From Acridotheres tristis (lineage: Eukaryota > Chordata > Aves > Passeriformes > Sturnidae): 64,000 bases of DNA. Of this stretch, positions 35,495-47,278 are shown piece after piece. Under the pieces are notes generated by a model. That model saw only the letters and a list, made by a program, of their open reading frames with translations, made no database searches and had not been told where the DNA came from. The stretch spans positions 558,001 through 622,000 of the forward strand of contig CM072904.1 of NCBI GenBank assembly GCA_037013685.1. Reading direction: 5' to 3'. The position numbers were made by a program, and so were the translations under genes. The stretch's first letter is position 1. The number at the start of each line of letters is the position of its first letter.

Positions 35495-35876
35495 AGCTGG
35501 GGTTGTTCAGCTGGGAGAAGGCTCTGGGGAAACCTTGTTGTGGCCCTTTGGTACCTGGAGGGAGCTTATAGAAAAGACAGAGTGGCTTTATACAGTGGCA
35601 GTGACAGGGTGAGGAGGAACAGTTTTAAACTGGCAGAAGGGAGATTTTTCTTAGATATTAGGGAGAAATTCTTCCCTGTGAGGGAGGTGAGGCTCTGGCA
35701 CAGGGTACCCAGAGAACCTGTGGCTGCCCCTGGATCCTTGGAAGTGTCCCAGACCAGGCTGGACGGGGCTTGGAGCAGCCTGGGATAGTGGAAGGTGTCC
35801 CTGCCCATTGCAGGGGGATTGGATCAAGATGATTTTTAATGTCCCTTCCAACTCAAACCAGTCTGGGATTGTGTGA
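35495..35876 (+). mobile_element. CR1 LINE 3' fragment
   Basis: It contains GAGCTGGGGTTGTTCAGCTG, TAGATATTAGGGAGAAATTC, GGACGGGGCTTGGAGCAGCC, AAGGTGTCCCTGCCCATTGC and the end CAACTCAAACCAGTCTGGGA. Confidence 0.92.
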
Positions 35877-37087
35877 CTTTTACCCTGTACTTACTGCAGT
35901 TTGCAGTCACTAACAGGTATCCTGGACACCACTCCTGATTTTGACTTTAAGGACCTGGTATATTCCACACATTCCTGTAAGGCTCTGCATGATCATCAGT
36001 CCTGTATAGTTTCTTAGTCCTAGGATGCTTTTCCCATTTGGCAGAACTAAACCTCCCCCAGCACACCCCAGTGGAGTTGAACAGCTCACTGATGCTCTTA
36101 ACTCCTTAATCTAACCCTGACCTCTCAACCTACAGCCATAAGCCAATTAGCTCTTCTTTATACCATACCAAATCTCCTTCTGATGAAGCTGTGCTGCCTA
36201 GTGAATGCCTGCTAGTGACAGAAATGTAATTAGAGTGCTTAGCAGCATGCTGGCCCTGGCTGGTGGCAGGGGGCTAAGGTCAGAATGCATCTCTAACACA
36301 CCAAAACAATTTAAAGGAGATTCTTCCTCCTCAGTGTGTTCTCTCCAGTTTCCTCTCTTCACTCTCCAGTACTTAATTCGTTTGCACATTAAGGCTATTT
36401 GGCCATCAACTTTAAGACTGAGGTCCTGAGCTTTCCAAGGATCCCTTGGCAATCCCTCCCTGAAGCAGAATTAGACACCCAGCTCTGTCAATCTCCAGCT
36501 TGCCCCTGTAGATCCACACTTCAGTAAATGGAGGCTGATTTTCTAGAGTTATTGAACAAACACATCTTACATCACTCCAGAGAAATTTTTGGCTGACTTT
36601 TAGAATTATTTTGGACATTTTTGACAATTTGGTAGATTGGACAGCAAATGATGGCAGTTCGTCTTGGCTTCTTTGTACCTACTGTAATATTACACCAGAA
36701 TTCATCAGCATCTTTGTGCTTAACCACAATTTATTTATCTAGCAATGTCTAGATTTGTTATAAATAAAACTATTACAATTAGAGTAGACACACCAGCTCT
36801 CCAGGTCCTACAGAGAATTAACACAGCCTAAGCCATGCAGGAAGTAGTCAGAAGTATTTATATTTAACTGTACACATCATCCTTTGACAGACTCTTCTTA
36901 GCTGGGGAGGCACAGAACACGCTGCACGTTTGGCTTTTCCCATGTGCTGTTTCCCACAGCAGCTGGGGGTTTGTTCAATGCAAAGTTCCCATTTCTTTTA
37001 GCCCAGCAGTGCAAACTTCATTAGTGCAGGTGCACATTTGTTTGCTCTCTCCCAAGAGCAGAATGCAGCCACAGAACCAAATCACAG

Positions 37088-37152
37088 TCACAGAATCAGA
37101 ATATCCTGAGCTGGACAGGAACCACAGGGATCATTGAGTCCAGCTCTTGGAA
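37088..37152 (-). mobile_element. Short CR1 LINE 3' end
   Basis: A reversed tail: CACAGAATCAGAATATCCTG, AGCTGGACAGGAACCACAGG and ATCATTGAGTCCAGCTCTTG. Confidence 0.85.
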
Positions 37153-39121
37153 TTACAGAATGCTCTTCCTGGTTACAGACATGCCTGTTCTCTGCAATAG
37201 CCCCATCAGTCATCCTTTTGCTTTCCAGTAACTGGTGTTATTTCAGCTTCCAATCAATATATGATCCCACTGACAAACTAAACTGAGAAATGGAAGATCG
37301 ATACTTTGCGTCCCCCTTTTCCTCCTACTACAAACTTCAGTTTGTCCATGGTTTAATATTCCCTTTAAACCATGCTGTGGCTCTGTGCTCTCCCCAGAAA
37401 CCTCCAACAAGCATAGTGAATGCAAAGAAAATGGCAAAGGGAAAAAGCAGAATGAGTGTCAAAGCACTGTCACCCCCACTGAGCTCCTGCCAGTCCCTGA
37501 ACAGGGGACAAAACACAGGGAGAGGAATAGAAGGAGAAATGGGACCCACAAGTAGACACTGAGAGAAGAAAGGCTGCCAGTTCTGATCTGAAACAAAGCA
37601 ATTTCCCCAGTTCTGACCTCCCAAGAGACACAGCAGACCTTAAACATGTCACTAGTCCAGGTACAAACACCAGCTGTTCTGTAAAGGGGAAAGGGAAAGA
37701 AAAATCAAACCTTCACTTTTCTGCAATGGCAGCTGCTAGGGAGCTGCTTAAAGCTGTGGAAACATAAATGCAATTCTTTTGCAGATGGTTGAAGTGGCAG
37801 ACTGCAGGCAAAACCAGACCAGCAGCAGCTCCTGCATATTCACATACACCCCATACTGGGAGCTGCTGGGCTCCAGTGGCTCAGCACCTCAGCACAAGCA
37901 CCCACGTGGAGCACCACTGGTGGGACCATGAACATTTATTTCAGCTGATGATTCCTCCTTGAGACTTCTAAGACCAGAAGGAACAAAACAATCATCCAGC
38001 AGTTTAATTTCCTGCTAAAGAAGTCCCTAAGTACTGACAAGGGACTCCACATGGCTGGTTCAACTCGTTTGGGTTTCCACCTTAAAGGAAAAGAGCCAGT
38101 CTGGGTTTGGCATTTGAGTGATAAAATCCATCCCATCTCTGAATAAACACTTCACTCCAACCAGAGGGAAAGATGATTTTGTATGCAGCCTTATACTGAG
38201 AGACATGCCACTTATGAATCACCTCCAGAGCATCACTCTCGTCTGCACATCACACACTGCTTCATTCCCTATGGATATTCAGTTCCTCAAACTTCAGAGA
38301 GGTTGCTGTACTCAAAACAATTGAAAATTTTCCCTAAATTCAGGGGTTCCAGGGAAGAACAGTGGATGTGGGTATTTGCAAAGTGGTCTTTTTGACTCTT
38401 TGTCCTTATTCAAGACTCCCCAGAGCAGGAGTCTTGGCCAGGTGTTCTGGACACAAAAAAACCTTTGAAAAAATAAATGGCATTCTGCCCTTTAAAATCC
38501 CTTTAAAAATTCCCTCCTTGAGTGTAACAGCTTTTACATTTTATTCCAGAGGTAGCTGTGTCAAAATGGCTCTGTACAGAAAGAATCTTGGCATTAGCCA
38601 CTGCCATTTAGAAATTAATTAGTCAAATAAATAAGACATCAACTCCTCGCTGCAGTGTAAGGTAATTTACACACATTAAGTACCAGGAATTGTCAATGTT
38701 TTTCCAATGTATTGCACAGAAAGAAGGGCAGATTTCTGAATATTGTCTGTAAGCAGCCTAACAACCCTTGAACTGCTGTGGAACTGGAGTTCTGCATTTC
38801 CTAGGAATTACTAGCATCTGACCCCTACTCACCCAGAGAAGGAGCTGGCACAGTGCTTGATTTTCATGGTCAGAAATTTAAAAATAAATAAGCTATCTCA
38901 CTATCCCAGCTGGAGGAGGACAGAAATCAGCTGCAGGCTCTCCCTGTGCAGAACAAGGGAAACAGCTGCCCCAGGGCCCATCTCTGCACCCTCACAAGCC
39001 CAGAAGAGACTGAGGAGCTGCAGGACAGGGCCTGAGGAAAATGAGGGCACTTTTCTGGGAGGTGCATCCCTGCACCCTCCTCTCAAACCACACACCAAGA
39101 TCGGAGTGGCCCCAGCCAATG

Positions 39122-39400
39122 CAGAATCAGAGAATCGTTCAATGGTTAAGGTAGGAAAAGTCCTCTGAGATCACCAAGTCCAACCATTAACCCAATACCA
39201 ACCACATTCACACTAAACCATGTTCCCAAGTGCCACATCCACACATTTTTTGAACGCTCCCAGGGATGGTGACTCCATCACTGCCCTGGGCAGTCCGTTC
39301 CAGTGCTTTACAGCCCTTTCCATGAAATTTTTTTTCCTAATATCTAATCTAGACATTCTCTGGTGCATCTTGAGGCTGTTTACTCTCATCGTGAACAAGA
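39122..39400 (-). mobile_element. CR1 LINE 3' fragment
   Basis: An inverted copy: CAGAGAATCGTTCAATGGTT, AAGTCCAACCATTAACCCAA, CAGGGATGGTGACTCCATCA, CCTAATATCTAATCTAGACA. The open frame across it on the minus strand is part of the repeat. Confidence 0.9.
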
Positions 39401-40213
39401 GGCCCCTGCTCCCCAAGAGCACCCACAGAACAAGTAACATCCTTCCAAACAGCAGTGCTTTTCTGAGCACCAGGAAGGGTTTCAGATGTTTAATTTTGAG
39501 AAGTTAAGTTCCCTGTGCAAACACTAGCACAGAACGGTTTGGGATGTAGCAGCAAAAGGCCCCTTGGCTTAAGGTCAATAAAAATGAAAATCCCACTTCT
39601 ACCCATTCCCTGTCCTGGACACCTCACAGTGGTTATGACACTGACAAATCCAAATAAACCAACGGGTTTGAACCCTGCCCAGTGCTGCTTCCAGTCACTG
39701 TCCCCAGCAAGAGCTGCAGTGCTGGGCAGTGTGACCCAGTTCTGCTACACAGAAGGAGGAGTTTCATCGCAGAAAAGGCCAAACTAACATACAGAGATTT
39801 CTTGGTAACTTCTTGGTATGTTTGAGATAACATTTTAAACTGATCTGGCACTGATCAGCCCAGGTGAGTCTAGAAGGGCCTAGCTACAAGACTCCCAAAA
39901 CACTGGTGAGAAAACTGCACTGAGAGCAGGGCAGAACCATCCTACACCCAAGTCCTCTGTCAAACTGGGACATTTCAGGTCACCAAAATGCAGGTGTCTG
40001 GTGTCATTTGAGATGTCCTGGTGCTCTAGCTGCCCCCTGAGACAGAAGTGTCCCTCAGCAGGGCCTTTCTCATGCTGCCAACCTCCTGCAAGTGTCTCAG
40101 ACACAGTCTGACACCTAAACCCTGACAGAGGTGGCACCTGCCACCAGAGTCAGTCCCCTACCCTGCTTCTCATTGATATCACAGTTCCATGTGTGTTTAC
40201 TTTTTGAAAGCCT

Positions 40214-40255
40214 AGCATGGAAAAACTCCTTCCATGGAGAAACTCTTTCCATGCT
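40214..40255. repeat. 42-bp inverted repeat
   Basis: AGCATGGAAA at the left end is the exact reverse complement of TTTCCATGCT at the right end, 22 bp apart. The loop itself contains CTCC and GGAG around CCATGG, allowing a nested hairpin. Confidence 0.8.
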
Positions 40256-41539
40256 TTTTAGTGATTTTGTCCTACAGAATGTCTAGGGGAACATCTGGCC
40301 TCCACAGCCCCTCTTGCTGCTGGCCTGCAGTCGCTGGCAGGACCACCCTGAACACATCTGAGCAGAGCCACAGACTAGCTGTGCTGGGCTTGCTCTGCCC
40401 AACTTGACCTTCTTTGTGCAGCTGCTGAGGCCAGGACAAACACAAAGCATGCAAAAACGGCAGCACAAGGGCACACAGAAGTCAGACAGGAGTCTCATAC
40501 TCTGCCTCTTTTTCCCTATCTACCATCAGTATCCTCCACACCTTCCCCTCTTGCTGGCACTCCCTGTGTTCCAGCAGCCCAGGATCCCTTAGGAAGGGAA
40601 TGAAGAGCAAGCAGCTGGCACTGAGCACAGAGAGTCTCTTCCCCTCCGTCTGCCCTCCAGGCATCTCCTCTTGGAGGTGTTGCAAGGGCTGACCAGGCCT
40701 GCAGCAGCCAGTGGGGATGAGGGCAGCCTTCCTGGGGTATGAAGAGGTTTAGATCCCTCTCCTTCCCCTCCTGCCTCCTCTGACATCCCTGCCTGGACAC
40801 CGGCACAGCCACTGGGCACTAGCAGGTGGAGAGGGCAAAACCAGTTTGCTACAAGGCTGGAAACAGATTTTATTGGCCCCACAATTAACTCCTGAGTTTC
40901 TGCTGTTTATAGGAGCAGCCAGGATCACACCCGAGATTCATCTCATAGAGCAGGAACAGGAAAAATCTGCACTGCCCAGGGTGAACAAAAGAAAATCCCA
41001 GTCCCAAAATGTCACTGGCCAGCAATGGCAAGCTCCAAGCAAGGACAGTCCCACCTTCACCAGAGTTCCTGGTATATCTATAATTCCTGATATCTTAACC
41101 TATATAATCACTAGAGCTAGTCATATCAATATAATTTATGTCTTTTTTAATGGCTGCAGCAAAGAATTAGAAAAAATTTGAAACTGAAAAGCATCCCATG
41201 AAGACTTCCAACCTCTTTGAACTTCAAATTGAAAAAAGTATCCAAAAATGATCCAGTAATTCTGACTGAGCATTTGCCATTGTGGAACCTTTTGGGAGTT
41301 TTGGTTCCTATTCCTCCAGGTGACCAGAGGTCACATTGTATGTCATCCTCTTTCTCCTGTCCTTAATAATGCCTGACCAGGCAAAGCCTGGGAGATCCAA
41401 ACTTTGTGAGCCTCTGCTGAACACAGGGATGGGACACACAACACAAATGCCATGGCTTCTCAGCCCCACAGGGAGTCTAAGGAATTTTTTTGATCAGACA
41501 TGTCAGGTCACAGGTGAAGCTCTAGCCTTTTGTGAAGCT

Positions 41540-41716
41540 GTTGCCCAGAGCAGCTGTGGCTGCCCCTGGGTCCCTAGAAGAGGGCAAAGCCAGGCTGGAC
41601 ACTGGGGCTTGGAGCACCCTGAGACAGTGGAAGGTGTCCCTGTCCATGGCAGGGAGTGGAACTGGATGAGCTTTAAGGTCCTTCCCACACCAAACTAGTC
41701 TGTGATTCTCTGAAGC
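41540..41716 (+). mobile_element. CR1 LINE 3' fragment
   Basis: It shows CAGAGCAGCTGTGGCTGCCC, GGCTTGGAGCACCCTGAGAC, AAGGTGTCCCTGTCCATGGC, GATGAGCTTTAAGGTCCTTC and the CTGTGATTCTCTGA tail. Confidence 0.9.
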
Positions 41717-42267
41717 TCTGAGTGAACTCTGAGCCATTCCCTCCTATAAAGCTCAACCTTTCAAAACCAATTAAGTCTTGGACAATGTTAGTTTTTGCAA
41801 TGAAATCCAAAACTTCCTCAAAGATCCTTCCTTTATTCCCTCCTTTCCCTGCCAGCAGCAGCCACCAGCCTGCACAGGTTGTTATTTCAGCTTCCTGCAG
41901 ATGCACAGGTACAGGTTCCCAACACTTTCAAGTGATGCCAGAGACAGGGATCTCTGATAGCACCGAGTCAGGCTGATAACAGGCAAGTTGCAGCACAACT
42001 CTACTGATAATTACACAGCTATGAAAAATACACCAGTTGGCAACAAGCAGGAAATACAGAGTTTGGAATCCTTTGAAAAGACAACCCTCTGCCCCAGTGC
42101 AGTATGCATCTCTGTGCTCTCAGGACTTACCAGGCACCACATATACACTTCCCAGAGATATCCTGAGCCTCCTGTCTCCAGAGTGGGAGACTTGAGAGCT
42201 TTACCCCACATTCCATCATCTACAGAGACCTCTTCCCCACACACACCAAAGCACATCCCGATGTGAG

Positions 42268-42440
42268 AATCATGGAATCTCCTGAGTGGAAGAGACCCAC
42301 AAGGATCACAGTGTCCATCCCCTGGAGCTGCACAGAAGAACCCAACAGTCCTCTTGCTTTGCTGGTGTGTCCAAACAGTGCCTGAGCCCTCAGATCCCTG
42401 AGATTATCAGCCTGGCCTGTTACCACTCAGAGCCCACGCT
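42268..42440 (-). mobile_element. CR1 LINE 3' fragment
   Basis: A degraded inverted copy: GAATCATGGAATCTCCTGAG, AGAGACCCACAAGGATCACA and GTGTCCAAACAGTGCCTGAG. Confidence 0.8.
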
Positions 42441-42937
42441 GACCCTTCAGATGGATTTTCAGAAATCCCTAATGGCTGCAGAATTCAACCTGAGAGGAGT
42501 CAAAGAACAGGAGCAAACACTCACAATGGGGCTGCAATTCACGGATACATAAATAACCACTACTGTTTTATCACCATGGAATTTCGTGCTGTTTCATTGT
42601 CACATTTGTAATTATTGTAGGATCAGGCCAAACTATGATTGCCTAAATTCTCTTGTTTATACCCAAGAAAAACCCACCATGCTCCTTTCTCCTTGTGCTG
42701 TTAAAATTACTTGTGTCCTGCAGCACAAGACAGAGAGGTCACAACATCAGTGTTCCGTTGAAAATGGTCAGAGCATGCACAGGGAATCTAACATTTATCC
42801 CAGTTTCCTCACACACCTTGCCAGCTGCTGAGAAACAGCCTCTTTTCTCCCTTCCTTGTCATCAATCAATGTAAATACTTGTAGTGTTCACTTACAAGTA
42901 AGTGCAGGAAAGTAAAAGAAAGTACTTAATCTTATAC

Positions 42938-43080
42938 AGATCACAGAATCACAGAGCCATGGAATACCCTGGGCTGTAAGGGACCCACAAGGATCATTGA
43001 GTCCAACCCCTGGCCTTGCACAGACACCCCAACAGTCCCATCCTTTGCATCCCTGAAAGCTCTGTTCAAATGTTCTAGTT
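42938..43080 (-). mobile_element. CR1 LINE 3' fragment
   Basis: An inverted copy 0.2 kb from EXD3 exon 7: GATCACAGAATCACAGAGCC, GACCCACAAGGATCATTGAG, TCCAACCCCTGGCCTTGCAC and CAACAGTCCCATCC. Confidence 0.88.
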
Positions 43081-43306
43081 TGGCTCCAGCCAAACAAATG
43101 CATTTTCAAAAACATAAAAGGAATTAAAATACAAGTGTTCTCCCTTGCCCTTCCCTGCATTTACAATTTTGCTTCCAATGTGTTGAGAAAGTGCAGAACT
43201 GTGATAGCAGGACTACAACATCCTGAGCTAGATATGCTAAAACATCTTAAAATAACCTCTAAGCAAAGAGCCCTGTGAAAGCAGGAAGAGGGAAATCCAC
43301 ACTCAC

Positions 43307-43345
43307 CTGAATGTGATCTGCCCAATTCTCCTCAGTCATGGTTTT
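43307..43345 (-). CDS. EXD3: EXD3 exon 7 of window (13-codon microexon)
   Basis: A 39-bp exon, phase 0 at both ends, encoding residues 236-248, KTMTEENWADHIQ. The human counterpart reads KSLSQENWTDHVQ at the same place, between RFVE and the segment of exon 8. The acceptor TGTCTTTTCAG and donor CAG|GTGAGT are both strong. Because length and phase are multiples of three, skipping it would keep the frame. It is followed by the largest intron in the window, 16.8 kb. Confidence 0.93.
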
Positions 43346-44523
43346 CTGAAAAGACAAAATCACTGCTGAGCCATCTTAGAAAAGGGAGGATGTTCCATAT
43401 AGGAAACTAGAAATGAACACCTCATTGTCCCCACTGGCATCACCTGTGACCAAGGAATGCCCCCTGGGACACACAGGACACCTCAGCTCCTCAGTGTCTC
43501 CAGCTGGGGCATGGCAGAACAGAGCTTGGGTGGGGGAATTCAGGGAACTCTTACACCACAGCACATGAAGCATAAAAATGCCTATGCAGTTTGTTTGACT
43601 GTTCATCTCTCCAGCCATCCTGAGGGCTCCAGCCAAGGGAGGGATCTCAGGGCTCATCTGCAAGGCTGAGCCTTCACAATATAAAAATACGAATTTTCTC
43701 AAAAATCCTCTAGAATCATGAGGTCTGGGAAAGGAATCTGAGAAGTTAATACTCCCATTCTCATGCAATTCAGAGCCAAACTTGGGGAGAAACTCAGGAG
43801 GGGACCGGATCTCTGCTCTGCCAAGAACTGCATGAGACCCACCATGAGTCTCACCCCAGAGCTGGCAGAGGGAACAAGGAGTGTCAGCGCCACTTTCATG
43901 GAAAGGTACAAGAGCAAAGAGGGAGGAAGAGCCTCAAAGAAAACAGCTTTGAGATATCCAAGCATGTAATTTAAATATTAGTGAGATAAAGAAGCCATTT
44001 AACCAGAGCTCAGACACAGCTGTGAATGGTAAACAGAAAGCACCAAAGAGCTCTCAGAAGGGACTGTGTCCAGAAACAGCTGCCAAATGTACCTTAATGG
44101 AAGTAACTGACCAGCTTGGATAATTTAAATCAAGCAAATTCTCCAAAACAAAGGAAGTAGAATGCCAGAGAGAGCAGAACACCAGATCATGAATCCATCC
44201 CCTCTGCTAAACAAATACACCTGGAGAAATGCTCTCTGCTCTCTCTGTGGATGACCAAGCTCCCTACAGTGATGTCATCCAATATTAAAGCTCTGAGATG
44301 CAGGAGGCTGAAGTGCTCCATTCTCCCCAGCTCCTCTGGCAGTGGTTTGGCAGGCAGCAAAGACAAATCAGAGCCTTCCATGAAGGACTGGGAGGGCTTG
44401 GGAGCTGAACTTCAAAAAAACCTTGATCATAAACTATTGATAAGTTTTGATTATCTTACTTAAGTTATTAAAAATGTAAATGAAACAAGAATCCTTATTC
44501 CACACACACAACACAGCACGTAC
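43346..44523. other. EXD3: EXD3 intron between exons 7 and 6
   Basis: A 1.2 kb intron with no recognised repeat or element. Confidence 0.85.
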
Positions 44524-44597
44524 CTCAACAAATCTCTTGTAAAAGAGGTAATTCAGCGTTCTCAAGTGCCGCTGATTTATAACATTAGGGCAGAGGG
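44524..44597 (-). CDS. EXD3: EXD3 exon 6 of window
   Basis: This 74-bp exon completes alanine 211 and encodes residues 212-235, LCPNVINQRHLRTLNYLFYK then RFVE. It aligns with the human ALCPNAAIQQRLAALRHLCHKRFVE, so the assignment is firm despite the short length. The acceptor has a strong pyrimidine tract ending TTTCAG, and the donor is GAG|GTACGT. It lies about 1.2 kb upstream of exon 7 and next to a unique AT-rich stretch with clustered GATA sites (see findings). Confidence 0.95.
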
Positions 44598-44739
44598 CTG
44601 AAAGAAGGAAAAAGACATTTGAGTACACAGCATTTCCTGGAAGTTCTACTGTCTAGACATTACACTTTTCCTTCCCCAGTATCAGACTGGGTTTGTGGAA
44701 GGCAGGATGCCCTCACACTTGGAACAATGAGGGACAGAG

Positions 44740-45110
44740 TCGCACACTGTCAGCTTATCTCAACTATAAACTGTTATTTACACTTTCATCCGTGATTAGC
44801 AATGCTAATTCTCAGGTCTGATATCTCTGCTTCCACCACTCCTGAGCGATAAGATCCACTCCCTGGTTCAATATGCTCGACACTCAATGACTTTACACCT
44901 TTAATTAGGCAGCATCCTGACACGGGCACCGCCTCAGTCTCTAGAGGCTGCATTCTTTCAGGTTTAATTGGACCTGTGTTGATAATTCATTGAAGCAGTT
45001 GTGAACAGCTCACTCGGGATATAAACTTGTGGCTGAAGTTTATCCGATAAAACACAGATCCATGAAAGAGGCTCCACATCCATACAAAGAGGGTGGGGAA
45101 TACTGTTTTG
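44740..45110. promoter_or_regulatory. Candidate intronic enhancer with clustered GATA sites
   Basis: AT-rich unique sequence without CR1. GATA cores include TTATCT near 44755, CGATAAGATC near 44845, TTGATAATTC near 44975 and the palindrome TTTATCCGATAAA at 45039-45051. Regulatory function is inferred only from motif density and lack of repeats. Confidence 0.35.
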
Positions 45111-46194
45111 CTGAGCTAGCAAGCCACAGTTGTTATTATTTTTATTGCTGTCACCTTCATTAGATATGGCTCATTGCAACTGCAAAACCCAAGCTCTTCA
45201 CACAGCACCTTGTTTTGAAATCCAGTGCAAGGAGAGATAAAGGCTGGAGATAAAAGACATAAAGTGGCATTAGCATAGGTATCTGTTAGTTCCTGCTGGA
45301 GGCCTGGCTGCCTGTACAAGGGAAAGGCTGTGCCAAAGCCTTCCTTGGGCTTTCAGATGGGGCTAAAACATCCCACTGGGAGCCAGAGGGAGCAGGGCCA
45401 GCAGTCACAAATACAGAGAACAGGAATGTGAAATCCTCTGTAGCCTCCCTTGAATGAACACCCACAGGGAGAAACTGATTCCTCATCCCTTTGTGTGCCC
45501 CACACAGGGGCATGCCCAAGGACTAAACCCCAGGAGAACAAAGAGTGATCTTTGGATACCAGAGCCTGGGATCAGAGGGGTGTGGATTGGAGTCCCACTG
45601 GTCACAGCAGCTCTTCAGAGTGCCCTGAAGCATCGCCTCAGAATGTGAACGTTTCCATCTCAAACAGAAATGGTTAAAGCTGTTACTTGTAAGTTAATCT
45701 TCCACAGTGTGACAACAAATCTGTCCCCTCACAGCATCTGAGGAAATTACTGCAATTATCATGCAGGATGTTGCACCAATAAATATTGTGATCTTTCCTC
45801 TTGATATTGTCCCAATATCTGGAGGAAAAATCATCAGCTCATGGAAAGGAACACTCTCTGAAGCATGTAAGATCAATGTAAAAATTAGTAACACCACCAC
45901 CTAACTTAAAATTTTCAAAGCTCTTCAGAAAGAACCATGGTATGACCCCTCCAGGCCACCCAAAAGATCCACTGAACAGCTTTTTCTTTGAGCTTCTAAA
46001 GAAAATATCCAAAGCACAAGCTCTGGCAGAACTGGGAGAGTTGAATGCTTCACTTCTGTGTAGAAAAGAGAGGAATGTGGATGGACTGGAAACATGTTTG
46101 AAGGCACTGGTGACATATTTTATTCTGATGGAGCAAAGGAATTGAGTTTGAATCTGAGTTTCTATAATTTATTGCAAAAAAACAGAGAAGGATG

Positions 46195-46845
46195 AATCAG
46201 AAACACACAGAGAGGTTGGACAGAGAACAGACTGAGAGCAGCCCTGGGAGAAGGACCTGGGGGTGCTGTGGGTGAGAGCTTGACCTGCCCCAGCCCTGAA
46301 TCCCCCTGCCCTGGGCTGACCCCCAGTGTGGGCAGCAGGGGAGGGGGAGATTTCTGCCTGTCTGCCCCTGAGCTCAGGTGAGACCCCACCTGCAGAGCTG
46401 CCCCAGCCCTGGGGCCCAGCTCCTGTTGGAATGGATCCAGAGGAGGCCATGGAGCTGCTCCAAGGGCTGGAGCCCCTCTGCTCTGGAGCCAGGCTGGGAG
46501 AGCTGGGGGTGCTCACCTGGAGAGGAGAAGGATCCAGGGAGAGCTCAGAGCCCCTGCCAGGGCCTGAAGGGGCTCCAGGAGAGCTGGAGAGGGACTGGGG
46601 ACAAGGGATGGAGGGACAGGACACAGGGAATGGCTCCCACTGCCAGAGGGCAGGGATGGATGGGATATTGGGAAGGAATTGTTCCCTGGCAGGGTGGGCA
46701 GGCCCTGGCACAGGGTGCCCAGAGCAGCTGTGGCTGTCCCTGAATTCCTGGAAGTGTCCCAGGTGTCCCTGCCCATGGCAGGGGTGGCACTGGATGGGCT
46801 TTAATGTCCCTTCCAAACCAAACCAGTCTGGGATTCTGTGGAAGA
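46195..46845 (+). mobile_element. CR1 LINE 3' fragment, 650 bp
   Basis: A long, well preserved copy: GGAGAAGGACCTGGGGGTGC, GAATGGATCCAGAGGAGGCC, GGAGCCCCTCTGCTCTGGAG, GGATGGATGGGATATTGGGA, GCTTTAATGTCCCTTCCAAA and CCAGTCTGGGATTCTGTG. The open frames of up to 275 codons on both strands here are repeat-derived and not genes. Confidence 0.94.
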
Positions 46846-47110
46846 TGTAAGGGTGAAGGGTAACTTGTAGAGAGACAGTAGAATGGAGAGCTGTGCTGGT
46901 ATTTAACACCTGAGTAAAAACACTCTGGAGGAAAATCACCATGGAAATCGGGGGTAGGGGCTCTCCCTCCAAAGGCATTCCTGTAAAGTTGTACAAGTCA
47001 TTCCCTTGTTTCTAACAGAACATCTTCTGCCTAGTGAGGGCTCCCAGGCCCCAGCTGGGGCTCTCCCTGGTGACTGCCTGGACATGGGCTTGCAGGTCCT
47101 CGAGCCCTGA

Positions 47111-47278
47111 GGATGTGTGGCCAGCTGTGGCTCACCTGTGCAGATGTGGGGCTGTACAGAGCTAGCTGTGGCTCACCTATGCAGATGTGGCCTTGCAGAG
47201 CCAGCTGTGGGGCTCACCTATGCAGACGTGAGGCCAGCTGTGGCTCACCTGTGCAGATGTGGCCGTGCACAGCCCTCT
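47111..47278. repeat. Minisatellite, about 4 units of 32-42 bp
   Basis: The core CCAGCTGTGGCTCACCTGTG (with small changes, one unit having CTAGC and one having GGGGCTC) followed by CAGATGTGG occurs four times with spacers of unequal length. It abuts a CpG-richer segment. Confidence 0.85.

Larger units (their letters stand above)
26469..43306. other. EXD3: EXD3 intron between exons 8 and 7 (16.8 kb)
   Basis: The largest intron in the window. It contains CR1 copies at 26.5, 30.1, 31.1, 32.2, 35.5, 37.1, 39.1, 41.5, 42.3 and 42.9 kb, a CpG-richer patch at 30.56-30.84 kb, an AT-rich unique stretch at 34.64-35.06 kb, a tRNA-like scrap at 34.2 kb and a 42-bp inverted repeat at 40.21 kb. Everything else is unassigned unique sequence; I found no additional exon, and exons 7 and 8 are adjacent in human. 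Confidence 0.85.

Noticed and set aside
46169..46996. Open frames of 275 and 174 codons on opposite strands
   Set aside because: They lie almost wholly in a CR1 3' fragment with recognisable consensus blocks. The CR1 3' end is not coding.
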